A stretch of DNA of 64,000 nucleotides from Solenopsis invicta (taxonomy: Eukaryota; Arthropoda; Insecta; Hymenoptera; Formicidae), in the NCBI RefSeq assembly GCF_016802725.1, contig NC_052679.1:18469635-18533634 (forward strand), in the 5' to 3' direction. How positions within the stretch are numbered: position 1 is the stretch's first letter; each line of letters begins with the position of its first letter. Position numbers and translations under genes: made by a program. Shown piece after piece: positions 37,421 to 49,127 of this stretch. The notes under the pieces were generated by a model, which saw only the letters and a list, made by a program, of their open reading frames with translations, did not search any database and was not told where the DNA came from.

Positions 37421-40400
37421 CTAACTCGTAGTCACTTTCAATAATACGGGCGACGAGGCATGGTTGTTAAAATACAGACCTGCGCCCTGAAAGCTGTTGG
37501 ATCTTGCCAATGTTGGATTTTGGTTAATTCCCGTCATACCGTTGTCGGCCTCGGAGTCACTAAACTCATCATCTTGCTTGCCCCGTAATATATATTTGAA
37601 TGATTCGTATCTAGTGTAGAAATCAGAAATGTGTTAAGCTTGAATCACACTAGTGATTGATGATTGCATTTACATTTACGTCTCTTGATCAATAAAAAAA
37701 AACTGCTAAAATAAAGCTCCTTTCTAATTAATCAAGAAACACAAACGCAAATGCAGACAAAGACAAAGACGAAGACGTAATCGTTAATTGCTAATTCGAA
37801 CATTACGCGATGCAATATAAAAAGGACAGTGAATGTTACAGAAGCTTAAAAAAAAAAAAAAAAGCACACAGTAGAAAGAAATGTAAGGTGGATTGACTTA
37901 CATCACCCAGCAGATAGCAGTGGCCGGTGCTTGGAATAAGACGCGTGCGCGTAATCCGCGGAAGTATCCCTGTACACCGCCGAACCTATAGACTTGCTTA
38001 AACGCGTCTATCATGCCTTGAGCGCGCACACCGTCCTGCTGTGTATTCAGCACTGTCTTACAAACGTCCAGAGGAGTTGTCACCGCAGCCGCAATTGCAC
38101 CTGCTGCTGCACCTAGTTACATAAAACAGATGATTAAAATTTTTATCAACTACGTTTCTTCGCATCAGAACTCGTTGACTCTGCTTAAGATTTAATATTT
38201 CAAGATAATGTTAAGAGATTAATTTGATTTTTTAAATATATTTTTAAATAATATCAGTAATGTAAAATATAAATTATGGATAATTAAGACTCACCTGATC
38301 CGATATGTGCTACTGGATTGTAAACGTGCTCTGGATTCGTAATGGATTGTACGAATTCATAAGAGATAAAATGAATACTCTGAAAAGGCACATTCATAGC
38401 CAATTGAGTTGTGTAACTCCTATAGAATGCAAATATCCCTTCTTTCTGGTACACATGTTGTATACAGTTCAATACATTCCTATATGGAGAATTGTACATC
38501 TGCAATCGCTGTTTAACCACTGTAACAATATAGTATAATATGAATTTCTACGTCTACTAATCTCTATGTCCTTTAAGATTAATCTTTCAAGCTATCTATT
38601 TTTTTTTAAGTTTCTCTAAATTTTTCTTAATTTTTACATGCTTTTTACTAAATACAAAATAATGAAAGAGATTGATAATGTGTAACTTATGATTAGATCT
38701 GTACATCTTCAATAATTATGCAATAACGCTAACCGAGACATTATAAGATCACAAGGTTATCTCTGTATTTAAAATGATATTTATTATCAATAAGTCTATT
38801 AAACATCACGCTTATCATGTATCAAACGAGCTGTTCTATTTTACCTTCCGCTGGGTTCATGACACCATCATGTAGAACTGTTGCTACACAACCAGCCGCC
38901 CCGTAGACAAGATGATTGAATTGAGATCTTGTGCTCTTGAACTTTTCTTTAAGACACTCGTAGCAGGAAAAATATAGAGCGTGCGCGGGACCGGCACCAG
39001 CCACTACCGCACTGACACCTCTAATTGGCCTTAATACACCTTCTTGTCGTATCATTCTGTACAATACCTCTCCTACTCCTCCTCCTCCTCCAGGACCAGG
39101 AGTTAATGCTTGCATTCTTGTCTGAACACAAAAAAAGATAAAAAGATCATTATTAATTGAAGCAATAATATGCAATAAGCTAACTTTATTTTTTATTGTT
39201 AGTTAAAGAAATTAATAATGAACCAACTCTATTCTTTTCGTACAAGCAGCTCTGCACAACATTTTGTGAAATTATCATTTATTTAAAAGTACTTTAAAAT
39301 AGGATGACTTGCTGATTATAAGAACAGTGACTGTCAATTGGGTTGTAGTATTCATTAATAAAAATATCAGGGATTTTAATGGATAATTTCAGTCAATTTG
39401 TTTTGCATTAAAGCGAAATAACAGTGTGCATCTGCATTATCCATTTGCATAATGAACGAAATCAAGACCTGGCATATTAGACAGGGAAGCATATATAGTA
39501 TAGATAGCAGTCTGAAAAGAAGATCAGAAATAGAACTCACTGCCGACGAACTGTGTTACATAATCAATAGTAAACACTTGCATTCTGAGTAAGAACCTAG
39601 TATAATACATTGCTTGCAATGCACAATTACTTAGTCTTTTGAGTCTATTATATTGGTACAAAGTAACTATGAAAATCATCATGTATATTACATAAAATTG
39701 TAAAGATAATATCTGTCACGATTATGCCAACAAAGAGTCGTAATATAAATATAAATTCATCACACCAATATTTCGTACAGTAGCTTTTATCAGCTGCAAT
39801 CCTAATTTCAGGGCTTTTCTAGATATAAATATACATAGATTATTATTTCTAGACATATAAATATACATGTTACAGATAAAAATATTGTAAAAGTGAATTT
39901 CTGCAATACATGCTTACGTTGCAAAAACTGTAATGGCATTTTTAAGAAATATGTAGATAAAACAAATTAAAGTTTTAATTACATGCATATGTTTCAAAAG
40001 AATTGGAATTAAATGCAGTAATAAGACATGTTAATGGCACATATACTCTAAACCTATTGCAATTGTAATGCACATGTAATTTCATAACGTGAAAAAGAAA
40101 AAGAACTTTCTATTTCTCAATTGTGCAGAATGTAAAATTACGTTACATTTCAACGGCATCCTATGACTAATAGTAATCAAGTTGCATGAGTGTTTCCAAC
40201 TATAAATTTCCTCATGTACATGTTATACAGTGTGACACACACACACAGGTCCATTTAAACCATCTATTATCTTCAACATTGTCATCCTATATAATTGAGC
40301 AATTTCCTTCGTCCAAAGCGGAGAAACGTCAGCGTGAGGCTCGACGAGCATCGACAGAGTTATTGTGCTTTTGCAAACAATGCTTTCAGTGCCGCTTATC

Positions 40401-40820
40401 TGCGCGTCTATTTGCGTCTATTAAATCGGGACAAGATAAAGCGTCCACCGTTCGTCAGGCGATTCCAGGAAAGCATGGAGGAAAATGCGACGGTAGCGGC
40501 GTCGCCAGATGGTTGGCCTTCTCCCAGGTGGCTGACGGACGGAACGTCGCGTCGCGCTCGCGGAGAATCCGCGGATGCGACGCGAGACTACGGCCGACCG
40601 AGAGCGCACCGGCGGCGACGGCGGCGAGAGGAGGTTATGTAAAAGGACCGGAAAATGGTAACGTGTGCGCGATAGCGACGTGAAAGCGATCCGCCGACGA
40701 TACCTTGACACTGTCAAACGGATACATGACGCAATGCTCCATGATCCCGGCGACGGCACCGGCCGTCATGTGCACGGCCACGGAGTTGGTCGGCAGGCTC
40801 TCGTAGTCGTCCTTATTCAT
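37421..40820 (-). CDS. mfrn: Mitoferrin, mitochondrial iron carrier (SLC25A28/37 type, 5 exons)
   Basis: Exons: 40820-40704, 39121-38845, 38519-38295, 38112-37902, 37610-37421; all GT-AG and in frame, 339 aa. The start MNKDDYESLPTNSVAVHM leads straight into the first carrier repeat (AGAVAGIMEHCVMYPFDSVK). The three Solcar signature sites are PFDSVK (residues 34-39), NPAEVVKQR (about 128-136) and PLDVCK (220-225). The NPAEVVKQRLQMYNSPYRN and IMEHCVMYP blocks identify mitoferrin among SLC25 proteins. The protein sits in the inner mitochondrial membrane and imports ferrous iron for haem and Fe-S synthesis. Exon 2 encodes a glycine run (PGPGGGGGVG). The tail after ILRGKQDDEFSDS is long and probably disordered. 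The first intron is about 1.6 kb and the start lies in a GC-rich island. Confidence 0.95.
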
Positions 40821-42610
40821 GATCACGGGGGAGAGAAAGTGCTCGCTCGTGAACGCGGCTCAGCTCCGTCGCCACGATGTCGCGCAATCCGTCTTGTCTC
40901 ACTCTCTCTTTTTTTTCCTTCGTTCCTTCCCTCTCTCTTGCTCTCTCTCTCGTTCGCAGTTTCGCGACTGGCCGATACACGTTTGCGCTGCCGATTCGAC
41001 GTTCACGTTCGATAACAAAGTATCACCACGACGGCGAGGATGACGACGACAACGACTGGACGATGATGATGGCGTTGCGCGGCGGCACGCCGCGAAGACA
41101 GACCCGCACACGGACGGATCCGGGCACGCACGTTACATTACACGCGCGCCAACATGTGACCGCGTGCGTCGATCGTTTCTTAATGGAGTTGGGGAGCACA
41201 CGCGGGGAACCAAGAAGGCTCGGTGAGCCTCAGTGGCTGTCCGTTTCCTGCCCCCGCGCACGGGCAGGCTCCCCCTTCCTCCCTGCTCGTCCGATTGTTT
41301 CGTTTGCTTCGTTCGATCGACCGAATCGTCGCGGGGATCGACGAGCACGAGATCGACTACTGGAACGCGGTCGAGGTAGCGCGAGCACCGGCTGACGAAT
41401 CGGCGATTCCGTCGCTGATCTCGATCGCGGTAGCTCGGCGAGGTTAGGTTCGGACGCACGTGCCGCGCATGCGTCGTGCGCGACCACGTGGTTCGTGAGG
41501 GCCGTTCGCTTCGAAATGTGTCGCGAGATGGAACTATTGGAACACCGAATGTAACCGAATGAGCGTGCATATTCTACATGCGAGCGTGCCAATAAAGAGG
41601 ATAATTTCTTGGACGATAGGGAAGGGGGATGAGGGGTGGCAAGTCATTGTGAATGCGCATCACGGCACATCACGGCACATCACGGCGATCACGGCGATCA
41701 CGGCGTATTCTCGCCCACGCGATTTCGCTACAGCTACATTTCTCGGCCGCCTCGTTTTCATCTCGGCTGTATTTTCTCGGCGGTTAAACGCCGAAATGTA
41801 ACTCTCCGCCGCATGCAAATACGAAAACGATTCCTGTCAAATCGCTGAAGGATTCCGCCAGAGTGATCCTTCAATCGATTTGCGACGATATAATCCATGC
41901 AATCGCGTTGATTGATGCGACGAAGTTGCGCTCAATTTTCCGTCATGGAAAAAGAGTCAGGCAAAACTACTTCGTAGCTTTCTTCGTCGCGTTGAATACC
42001 AAGCGGCGAAAGCGGTTTTTTGTTATTCGATTTTGTCGTCGCAAAAGCATTACAGTTAAACTAAATTAATGTCGATCGTGATTAGCAATTAGGAAATAGA
42101 TATCCGCTGAAGGTGAGGCGAGAAAGATGTAGAAAGTGCAGCTAGGCGGAAACTCGTTCCGTGCGTTGCGGAAAAATTCTGCGCGACCTTTATGTTTAAC
42201 ATACAGGTGCGGTTGAATTATTGAATGCATAAAAAAGAGCGTCTGTGTTTAAAACGACCGCGCGACTGCCGTCGTTTTCATGCAAAAACGGTATGAGGTT
42301 GCGTATATACTATTCTGCGCCTGATATATCATTTAGGAAATGTAAAATATTCGGCTGCGACGATGAAAATTTTTCTCAGAATTTTTCAAAAACTTTTCAG
42401 AATTTCTGTGTAATTTTATAACTTTTTCAGATTTTTTTTATACGAATTAAAACATTTTTTTAGAAATACTTAGAAAGTCCACATCTCTTCTTAGAGATCT
42501 CTTCTTTTTTTTTATATAATATATATAACAAAGTAAGAAAAGGCTCCGAAGAATATAAATATAAATACAAGATTGCCTATAGAGCCGACACTGGGTGTTG
42601 GTGTGTAAAT
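40821..42610. promoter_or_regulatory. CpG-rich island upstream of mitoferrin and intergenic flank
   Basis: From about 40300 to 41800 the sequence is far richer in CpG than its surroundings, and it spans exon 1 of mitoferrin. It probably holds the mitoferrin promoter. Long open frames on both strands here follow from base composition. Short tandem repeats of ATCACGGC-type words lie at about 41657-41704. After 41850 the sequence returns to AT-rich. Confidence 0.45.
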
Positions 42611-42875
42611 ATGTATTTGACAATTAGTTACAATATACGTTTCGATCCGACATTAGGATCATCTTCAGTAAAGACGCGAGTAAATTGCGATAATTAACAT
42701 CGATAGTTATCCAGACTCCGAGTCGTTAGATAACTCGGACCATATACGTCCCCTCAACTCGACATTGATCCTGGATGAACTTTCGATGTTAATTATCGCA
42801 ATTTACTCGTGTCTTTACTGAAGATGATCCTAATGTCGGATTGAAATGTACATTGTAACTAATTGTCAAATACAT
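42611..42875. repeat. Long hairpin-forming inverted repeat with ribozyme-like core
   Basis: Two 93-bp arms (42611-42703 and 42783-42875) are reverse complements with only four mismatches, separated by a 79-bp spacer. Each arm holds CTGAAGA, a GATCC / GGATC (GGATT on the right) pair and GAAA, read inward-to-outward. It lies in non-coding DNA downstream of nothing obvious. It could be a foldback repeat derived from a retroelement or a source of double-stranded RNA. Confidence 0.85.
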
Positions 42876-44931
42876 AATATACAGAAAACAGTTTCTTTGA
42901 AAAAAATATTTAATTCAAAAAAGTTTATGCTATACGATTAGAAAAAGTTTTCTTAATTTGAAAAAAAAATTTTGATTATTCCTTTTAGTAGAATTGAAGA
43001 AATAGTTTAATTGTGCAATGCAAATTTTTTTATAAACGAAAAAGATGTATTTTTTAAATCAGAACAACTAAATTATTTCTTACATTTCTGTTAGTACTTT
43101 CCTTGAATTAGATAATTATTTGTTAAATTAAACAAATAATTTGAACAAATCATTTATTTACTTTTAAAGTAAATTTTTATTTTCTGTAAAGATATTTTCA
43201 CTTTAACTCAGAAAAAACCAAGTTAAAGAAATAATTTTATTAAATATAATTTTTTTCTGGATGTAATTATGAAATATTCTAAAATTTCTAAGATTTTTTG
43301 TTCTATAATTTTTATTAAAATGTAAAATCTAAAATAGTTAAAAGTATTTTTTTAGAAATTATGGGATGAAAAATCTAAGAATATTTCAGAATTCACGTAT
43401 ATGACAAATTCTAAGAAAAGATATAGACTTTCTGAGTATTTCTGAAAATTTCTGAATCTTTCTGAAAAATTACAATTTGTATAAAAATTATAACAAAAAT
43501 TTTTCACCAGAGAACGAGCGGTAAAGGAAGGATCATATTGCGTCACAGGAAATGCACTCTTTGTCTGCTTACACAAATTATTTTTATCGGCTGACGTAAA
43601 CGCTGGTATCGGCGAGTCTTCTTTTCTCTCGCTCTGTTTCGTTTTCTCTCCATTCTCTCCCTTTCTCCAATATGATTGGCTTTCGGCAAAAGTGAGGCTG
43701 ATTAAAACGCTCATAGCGAGATTTATCTTTGATGAACTGGAGATAAGCAAATTATTCTCAGAGATTTTATTTATTTAGTTAGTTATTAATTTGTATCTAT
43801 TCAATTATTTATTTGTTTACTCATTTATTTCAAGATTTTATTAATTTAACTTTTGTTTTTTTAATGAAAATTGTAATATTCTAGATACTTTCTAAAAGAT
43901 GTCTCTTTGTCTACTTAGATATCTGGAGTATTACCTTATTGATAGGTACATTGTGCAAATGTACAATAATGATGTCATGAATTTGTAATAATTAAAAATT
44001 TTGCAATAATTAATATTTTTTTGCGCTATTATGTTTTAAACTGTTTCACATTGTTCGGAAAAGTTTTGAAAATAATTATCAAAAATTTTGTAATGAGATC
44101 CCTAAAAGATAGCAATATTTTGAGATAGCTTTCAAATATTTAAAGATCTTAAATAAATCTTGGGAATGTCTTTAATAACTAACAATTGAACTTGGTCCGC
44201 ATTTTATAATAATACAATTAAAACCAAGCTAATGTACGACAATAATAGGATCTTGGCGCGTTGAAATAATATTCTTTGTGATTTCACATACAATTTCAGA
44301 TTTTTTTTGAACTGTGAACTATTGTTACTTTTGATGTCGAACTATAGCTCTTAGATTGAATCAGAATAAGTAATATCACAGAATTAAATTGACAAATCAA
44401 TTTTATATTACTAATGCTAACACAATATCTTTTAAAATCCTTCCCATCCTGGAAAAAGTAAAAAAATCTGTTGCGAAAAATATCTTGTAGAAATTTAAAG
44501 GAATTTATTTCTTAATTATTTGATAAATATCTTAAAAATATCTTTTAGAAATTCTATACACATATCTTACATATCGTTTATATATTTGTTATCAAAATAA
44601 TTAATCAAATCTATTTTATTCCTTTTTGTAGATAACTTAACTACACACCTTCCAGAAGTGTTTTGTAAATATCTTTAACGAAATATATCTTTTAGATCTA
44701 AAGTTGTGTAAATTAATTTTTTAACTAAATTAAGTTAAAGTTTTTAAAGTTAATAGCTTTATAAAATTAACTTACATAGTTACTTTAAAAGTTACAAGAA
44801 TAAAAAAATTAATTAGTTAAAAGTTATTGCGTTAAAATTAAATTAAGTTAAATTAAAAATTAACTTTGAAAAGCATTATTTATATTAAATTTGAAATTTG
44901 TAAATTTTAAAGTTAAATTATTCAATTATAG
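42876..44931. other. AT-rich intergenic region with degenerate repeats
   Basis: No supported gene. Words such as ATCTTTTAGAAAT and AAATATCTT at 43880-44700 resemble those at 7290-7520 and suggest an old dispersed repeat. From about 44700 the sequence is rich in TTAAGTTAAA-type words, and these resume at 45430-45590 beyond the possible LTR. The 132-codon frame at 43352-43750 on minus is not supported. Confidence 0.45.
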
Positions 44932-45102
44932 TGTGGCGACTGTTCGCCACATGCCCAACTGAAGGTTCGAAAAATAATATTATTCAGGAAAATAAATAAC
45001 ATGTTTGTCAGAAGATTCGCAAACAAGGAAAATCATAGACAGCTTCGAATTTGCGGACCAAACGGTCATTCGGAGCTTATATAAAGAGGGCGAGAGAAGA
45101 AA

Positions 45103-45145
<43 letters not shown>

Positions 45146-45283
45146 CAAGTAATCTCTTGTCTCAATACATCGTACTTTGTAACTCGGGCGTCATATATTT
45201 AAACCAAACGTTAGATATTAAACAGATAGAAAGCTCACTCGATCTCTTAGTTAATTCCTTTACAACTACATACCCCTACAGAC
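44932..45283 (+). mobile_element. Possible solo LTR with TATA box and CT tract
   Basis: A distinct block starting TGTGGCGACTGTTCGCCACA and ending near CCCCTACA interrupts TTAAGTTAAA-rich DNA that continues on both sides. It has a TATA box (TATATAAAG, 45078-45086) followed by a CT microsatellite (45105-45143), as an LTR promoter might. TG...CA ends are present. I found no clear target-site duplication, so this is tentative. Confidence 0.35.
45105..45143. repeat. (CT)n microsatellite
   Basis: About 19 uninterrupted CT units. Confidence 0.95.
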
Positions 45284-46597
45284 GATTAAATCCCAAAATA
45301 GTATCAAAAATTATAGTATCATCAAATTTAATATTTATTTGTAAATTGAGTTTATATGAAATAATAAAGAAATATTGCTTTTTTTATGTGGGAATTTTTT
45401 TCTTTCATAATTTGATTCTTTTACATCTTTAACTTAGGAAAAAAGTTAATAAATTAACGTTTATGTGTTTCAAAAATAAATAAAGTTAAAAATTAAATCA
45501 TTAAAAATTAAGTTAAGTTAAAAAATAATAACTTTTTAACTGTATTATTTAACATTTAATTTTTTAACTTACAGTTACTAACTAACCCTGTTTGAGATAT
45601 CTACAAGACTTCAATGCTCGCTGGGAATCTTTTGATGTGCTCTGGAGGAAATCGACATTAAAAATTCTTAGACGATGGTCGACTTGGTGAGTAAATTCTT
45701 AGACAAAGACTCGAAACTCCAAAATATTCGTGAAAATATGTTCTTGAGAAATACAACCATTCGTTTCATTCAAGCGTAATTTTCTTCTATTTTATCTGCA
45801 AGAAAACAGATAATGCTGACGTATGAAATTAATCATATCTATTATTCGATCGTTCATTATCAAATAGATACGTTTATCTATCAGATCTCGGGACCACGCT
45901 GCGCGATTTTATGCCTCGTAATACCAATATTTTCACCTCGCTTCGCGATTATTCTATTGTATCAAAGCACTAACAGTGATACGGACTTTTTCTAACTTGT
46001 TGTGTGAAACATTGCCGGAGACAATGATCGGCGTTATGCAAATGCGTTGCGATTGATCATAAACAGGTCGTTACGAGATCGATAGATCCTAATATTAATT
46101 ATAGTCTATTTGCGGGAAGCGCGTTTTCGCGGAACAAGATAGACCGGTCGTCACAAATGATCTCCCTTTCTACCTAGAATATTCGATATTAGATTTCAGT
46201 CAATAATGCGTAAAAATATATATAGTACGCACGATTGCGCGTCACGATCAACGTTATTATCAACGGTTCGTTTCTAAGCGTCGAATGAGAAGACGGTTTT
46301 AAGTGGCAAGGTCGAGCGGCGTTTGTAACATGCAATATGCAATACCGCCCGATCGCGACGCGTGAAGTAAACAGGTCCGGGTCGGCTTACAACGCCGGGG
46401 GCAGTCGCTTCTGAATTTACTTATCCTATTAAGGTCCTATCGTTATTAATCTTCGCGTATAGCGACGACCTTCGCATACAGCGATGACCCGTCGGTTGGC
46501 GACTAGAAGATGAATCACCGGCGCGGCAGGCCGCCGATTTAAAGGAAGCGCATGAGCTTTTTCGTACGCTTCCATTTCGAGCGCGTGTCTTCGCGAT
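45284..46597. other. Intergenic region, GC-richer near its end
   Basis: 45430-45600 is TTAAAGTTAAAA-rich repeat DNA. From about 46050 to 46600 the sequence is CpG-rich (for example GCCCGATCGCGACGCGTGAA) and looks like unmethylated, possibly regulatory DNA. No exon could be assigned. Confidence 0.4.
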
Positions 46598-46758
46598 CAC
46601 ACTGCAAATCCAAGCGTGTATTTTTGTGTGTAAAATTATGTAATCACTTTTTACACATTTATACGCATGTAAAACTAAAAAGGAAAAAAGTTACATGCAT
46701 AAAATTAATTTAATGCGTAAAAAGTGATTACATGTTTTACACACTTGGAATTGCAGTG
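46598..46758. repeat. Palindromic MITE (CACTGCAA ends)
   Basis: The ends CACTGCAAATCCAAGCGTGT and its complement form (ACACTTGGAATTGCAGTG) pair, and the pairing continues through ATGTAATCACTTTTTAC. 161 bp, no coding capacity. Confidence 0.8.
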
Positions 46759-46847
46759 CAATAATAATGGTATCGAAAACACCAATTATGCGTCCTTTGA
46801 CGTTTTGCAAAACTATGATTTGTCATCGAATTGTTTTCTTCTACATG

Positions 46848-47120
46848 CATGGAAAGAATGGTTTCGCTGAAGTGTTTAAAAATTGAGCGGACTACAGATC
46901 TGAAAATAATTTTGTTGGGCCATCAAAATAATTGCGTAGGACAGTGAAAAGTTGCTAGAATATCAAAACATTTTGCAACATCGCTCATCACGCTTGAATG
47001 AACATGATTATTTTATTTTGCTTTTGTCCTATATATAAATTATTTCGATGGCTCAATGAAATTATTTTCAGATCTGTATCTAGCTAAATTTTTCAATACC
47101 TCAAAACCGTTCTTTCCGTG
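46848..47120. repeat. MITE of the GGAAAGAA family, copy 1
   Basis: Left end CATGGAAAGAATGGTTT, right end complementary (CCGTTCTTTCCGTG). Inside, TACAGATCTGAAAATAATTT on the left pairs with AAATTATTTTCAGATCTGTA on the right. A related copy lies at 48667-48914. Confidence 0.78.
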
Positions 47121-47739
47121 TGTGTTTGAATAATTTGAGCATTTAATTAGACGCGCATGGAGTTTCAAGCAGAAATTATTTTTCCTGGTACGTCGTTTAA
47201 GAAAATAAATTCCATGCAGATTTACTGACAAAACATATTTACTGCATAGTACAGAAGAAACAGGATTGGGAAGTAATGCGTTACTTGTAACGCCAATTTT
47301 TTTTTGTCTATAACAATAACAGTAGCACTGTTACATTTTTTACGATAGTGGTAAGAAATTTAGTTGTTTTTTTTTATTATTATTTTTATCGTTATTTTAG
47401 TTCCCTGTTATCTTTGTGCCTATTCAAGACTAGCACACTTTTTTAGTGCACAAATACTCGGTGTGCCAGATCAATGATTGCGTGCAATAAATTCAACTAT
47501 AAATTTTATTTTTATAAACTATATATATAATATAGTATAATATATTTAAAATATTGAAAAATATTTTGTACTAATTGTTACTTTTTAAAATTCGTAACGA
47601 ATAACTTTTTACTAATAAATAAAAGTATAACGATAACGCGTTTCCAACCTTGAGAATAAATGTAAAAAATTTGTTTTATTCCAAAGCGAAAGTTAATATT
47701 ACAAGTATGAAATTCATAAACATTCTGACACATTCGTGT
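47121..47739. other. Intergenic spacer
   Basis: Poly-T tracts and AT-rich sequence. Nothing recognised. Confidence 0.4.
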
Positions 47740-47950
47740 ATATTGAGAAAAAAAATTGTTGAAAAACTAAAATGTTTAATCCGACACGTTCAATTAATGT
47801 TGAGTTAGTTTTATCTTGATTAAAAACTGTTGACACGAATAAACTATACCTTTTTTTTGTGCAACTAAATAATTGTTGAACCAACCCAAAATTTAGTTAA
47901 TCGTATCGGACTAAATATTTTAGTTTTTCAACAAATTTTTTTTTCAGTAT
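47740..47950. repeat. Palindromic MITE (TTGTTGAAAAACTAAAAT arms)
   Basis: Arms of about 45 bp: TTGTTGAAAAACTAAAATGT followed by TTAATCCGAC on the left, with the complement on the right (GTCGGATTAA-like, then ATTTTAGTTTTTCAACAA). 211 bp in all. Confidence 0.75.
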
Positions 47951-48520
47951 AATAAATATAAGGAAAAAGTACAAAGAATAATACTTCACAATAGTTTCAT
48001 TGAAAAAAAAAACAAAAAAAACTGCATATCTCTTGTATGCACATATTTATACAAGTTTACCGATGTTACGGGATGACCGACAGAAAGAAGAATACGCTTC
48101 TTAAAGGAGATCTAAAAATATATATGACGTGTATCGCAGCGTGGTAACGTCGCTACTGTTTCCATGGAACGTTTGCATTGCTGTGAATAATGTCGAAGAT
48201 AATAACAAGGCATTAAATTTTAGTTGTCCTTTTTTTATTGTTTTATATATAACCCGAGTATTATTCGAAGAATAAACTAATTATACTAGAGGGCGATGGT
48301 ATAAATAACGTGAAAAGACAACGATGTGAGGATATGAAAATTATAAAAGAGTTATCAGTTTTCTAGCGACGTGAGATATAACGCGAACTAAATCTTGAGA
48401 ACTTACGATTAGATTTTACATCTTATGGCGCTTATTTAATGCTTTTTTTATCTTATCGGCGTAATTCTTTTCTTTATCTTTCATTTATCTAGACGATCTG
48501 CAAATTCTTTTAATTCTTAT
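47951..48520. other. Intergenic spacer
   Basis: No exon, repeat or RNA gene recognised. Confidence 0.4.
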
Positions 48521-49127
48521 ATACAGAATGTTCTGAAATTTGCGAATCAAAATACTATAACAAGTTATTGAAAAATACAGTAAAATAGCTTTTTGTCAAT
48601 TTTTATTTTAAATAATAGTTTTTGAGATACAAAGGTTTAAAGCTGGTCAATCGCAAACTACGTTTACTCGGAAAAAACGGTTTTTCTAAAGTATCCAAAA
48701 ATTGAATTGGATACAGATCTAAAAATAATTCTATTAAGTCGTCATAATAATTATGTTAGATTCTCAAATTGAATTGTTAGAATGTCACAATTTTTTGCAG
48801 CATTGCTCGTTATGTTTGAAAATCCGTAAAAATTATTTTAATGATCCAATAAAATTATTTTCAGATCTATATCTAAATATTTAGATACTTCAACAGAATT
48901 GTTCTTTCCGTGTAGATAATCGCAAGTCATTAAAATACTATCGCGCAAGCAGTATTACAGGCGATAGCTTAAACGTAATCTTTGGTTGACCAGTTTTAAG
49001 CCTTTGTATCTCAAAAATTATTTTTTGAAATAAAAATCTGTAAATAACAATTTTTTTTACCCAAGTTTCCGAGAACTTTCTTGTATAGTATTTTGATTTG
49101 CAAAAATTGATTCGGAACACCCTGTAT
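48521..49127. mobile_element. Foldback element interrupted by a second MITE
   Basis: Outer arms: ATACAGAATGTTCTGAAATT and AATCAAAATACTATA on the left, complement on the right, ending GAACACCCTGTAT. They pair over about 130 bp each, including TTTGAGATACAAAGG. The middle (48667-48914) is a separate MITE. Confidence 0.75.
48667..48914. repeat. MITE of the GGAAAGAA family, copy 2 (nested)
   Basis: Ends CGGAAAAAACGGTTTTT and GTTCTTTCCGTG. The internal TACAGATCTAAAAATAATTC and its complement match copy 1 at 46848-47120. It sits inside the foldback element 48521-49127. Confidence 0.75.

Noticed and set aside
40186..41592. Several open frames of 70-170 codons around the mitoferrin start
   Set aside because: They are Arg/Ser/Pro-rich shadows caused by the CpG island; none has family features, and one lies antisense to mitoferrin exon 1.
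43352..43750. 132-codon frame on minus
   Set aside because: No start context, domain or codon pattern of a gene; part of it is AT-rich repeat.
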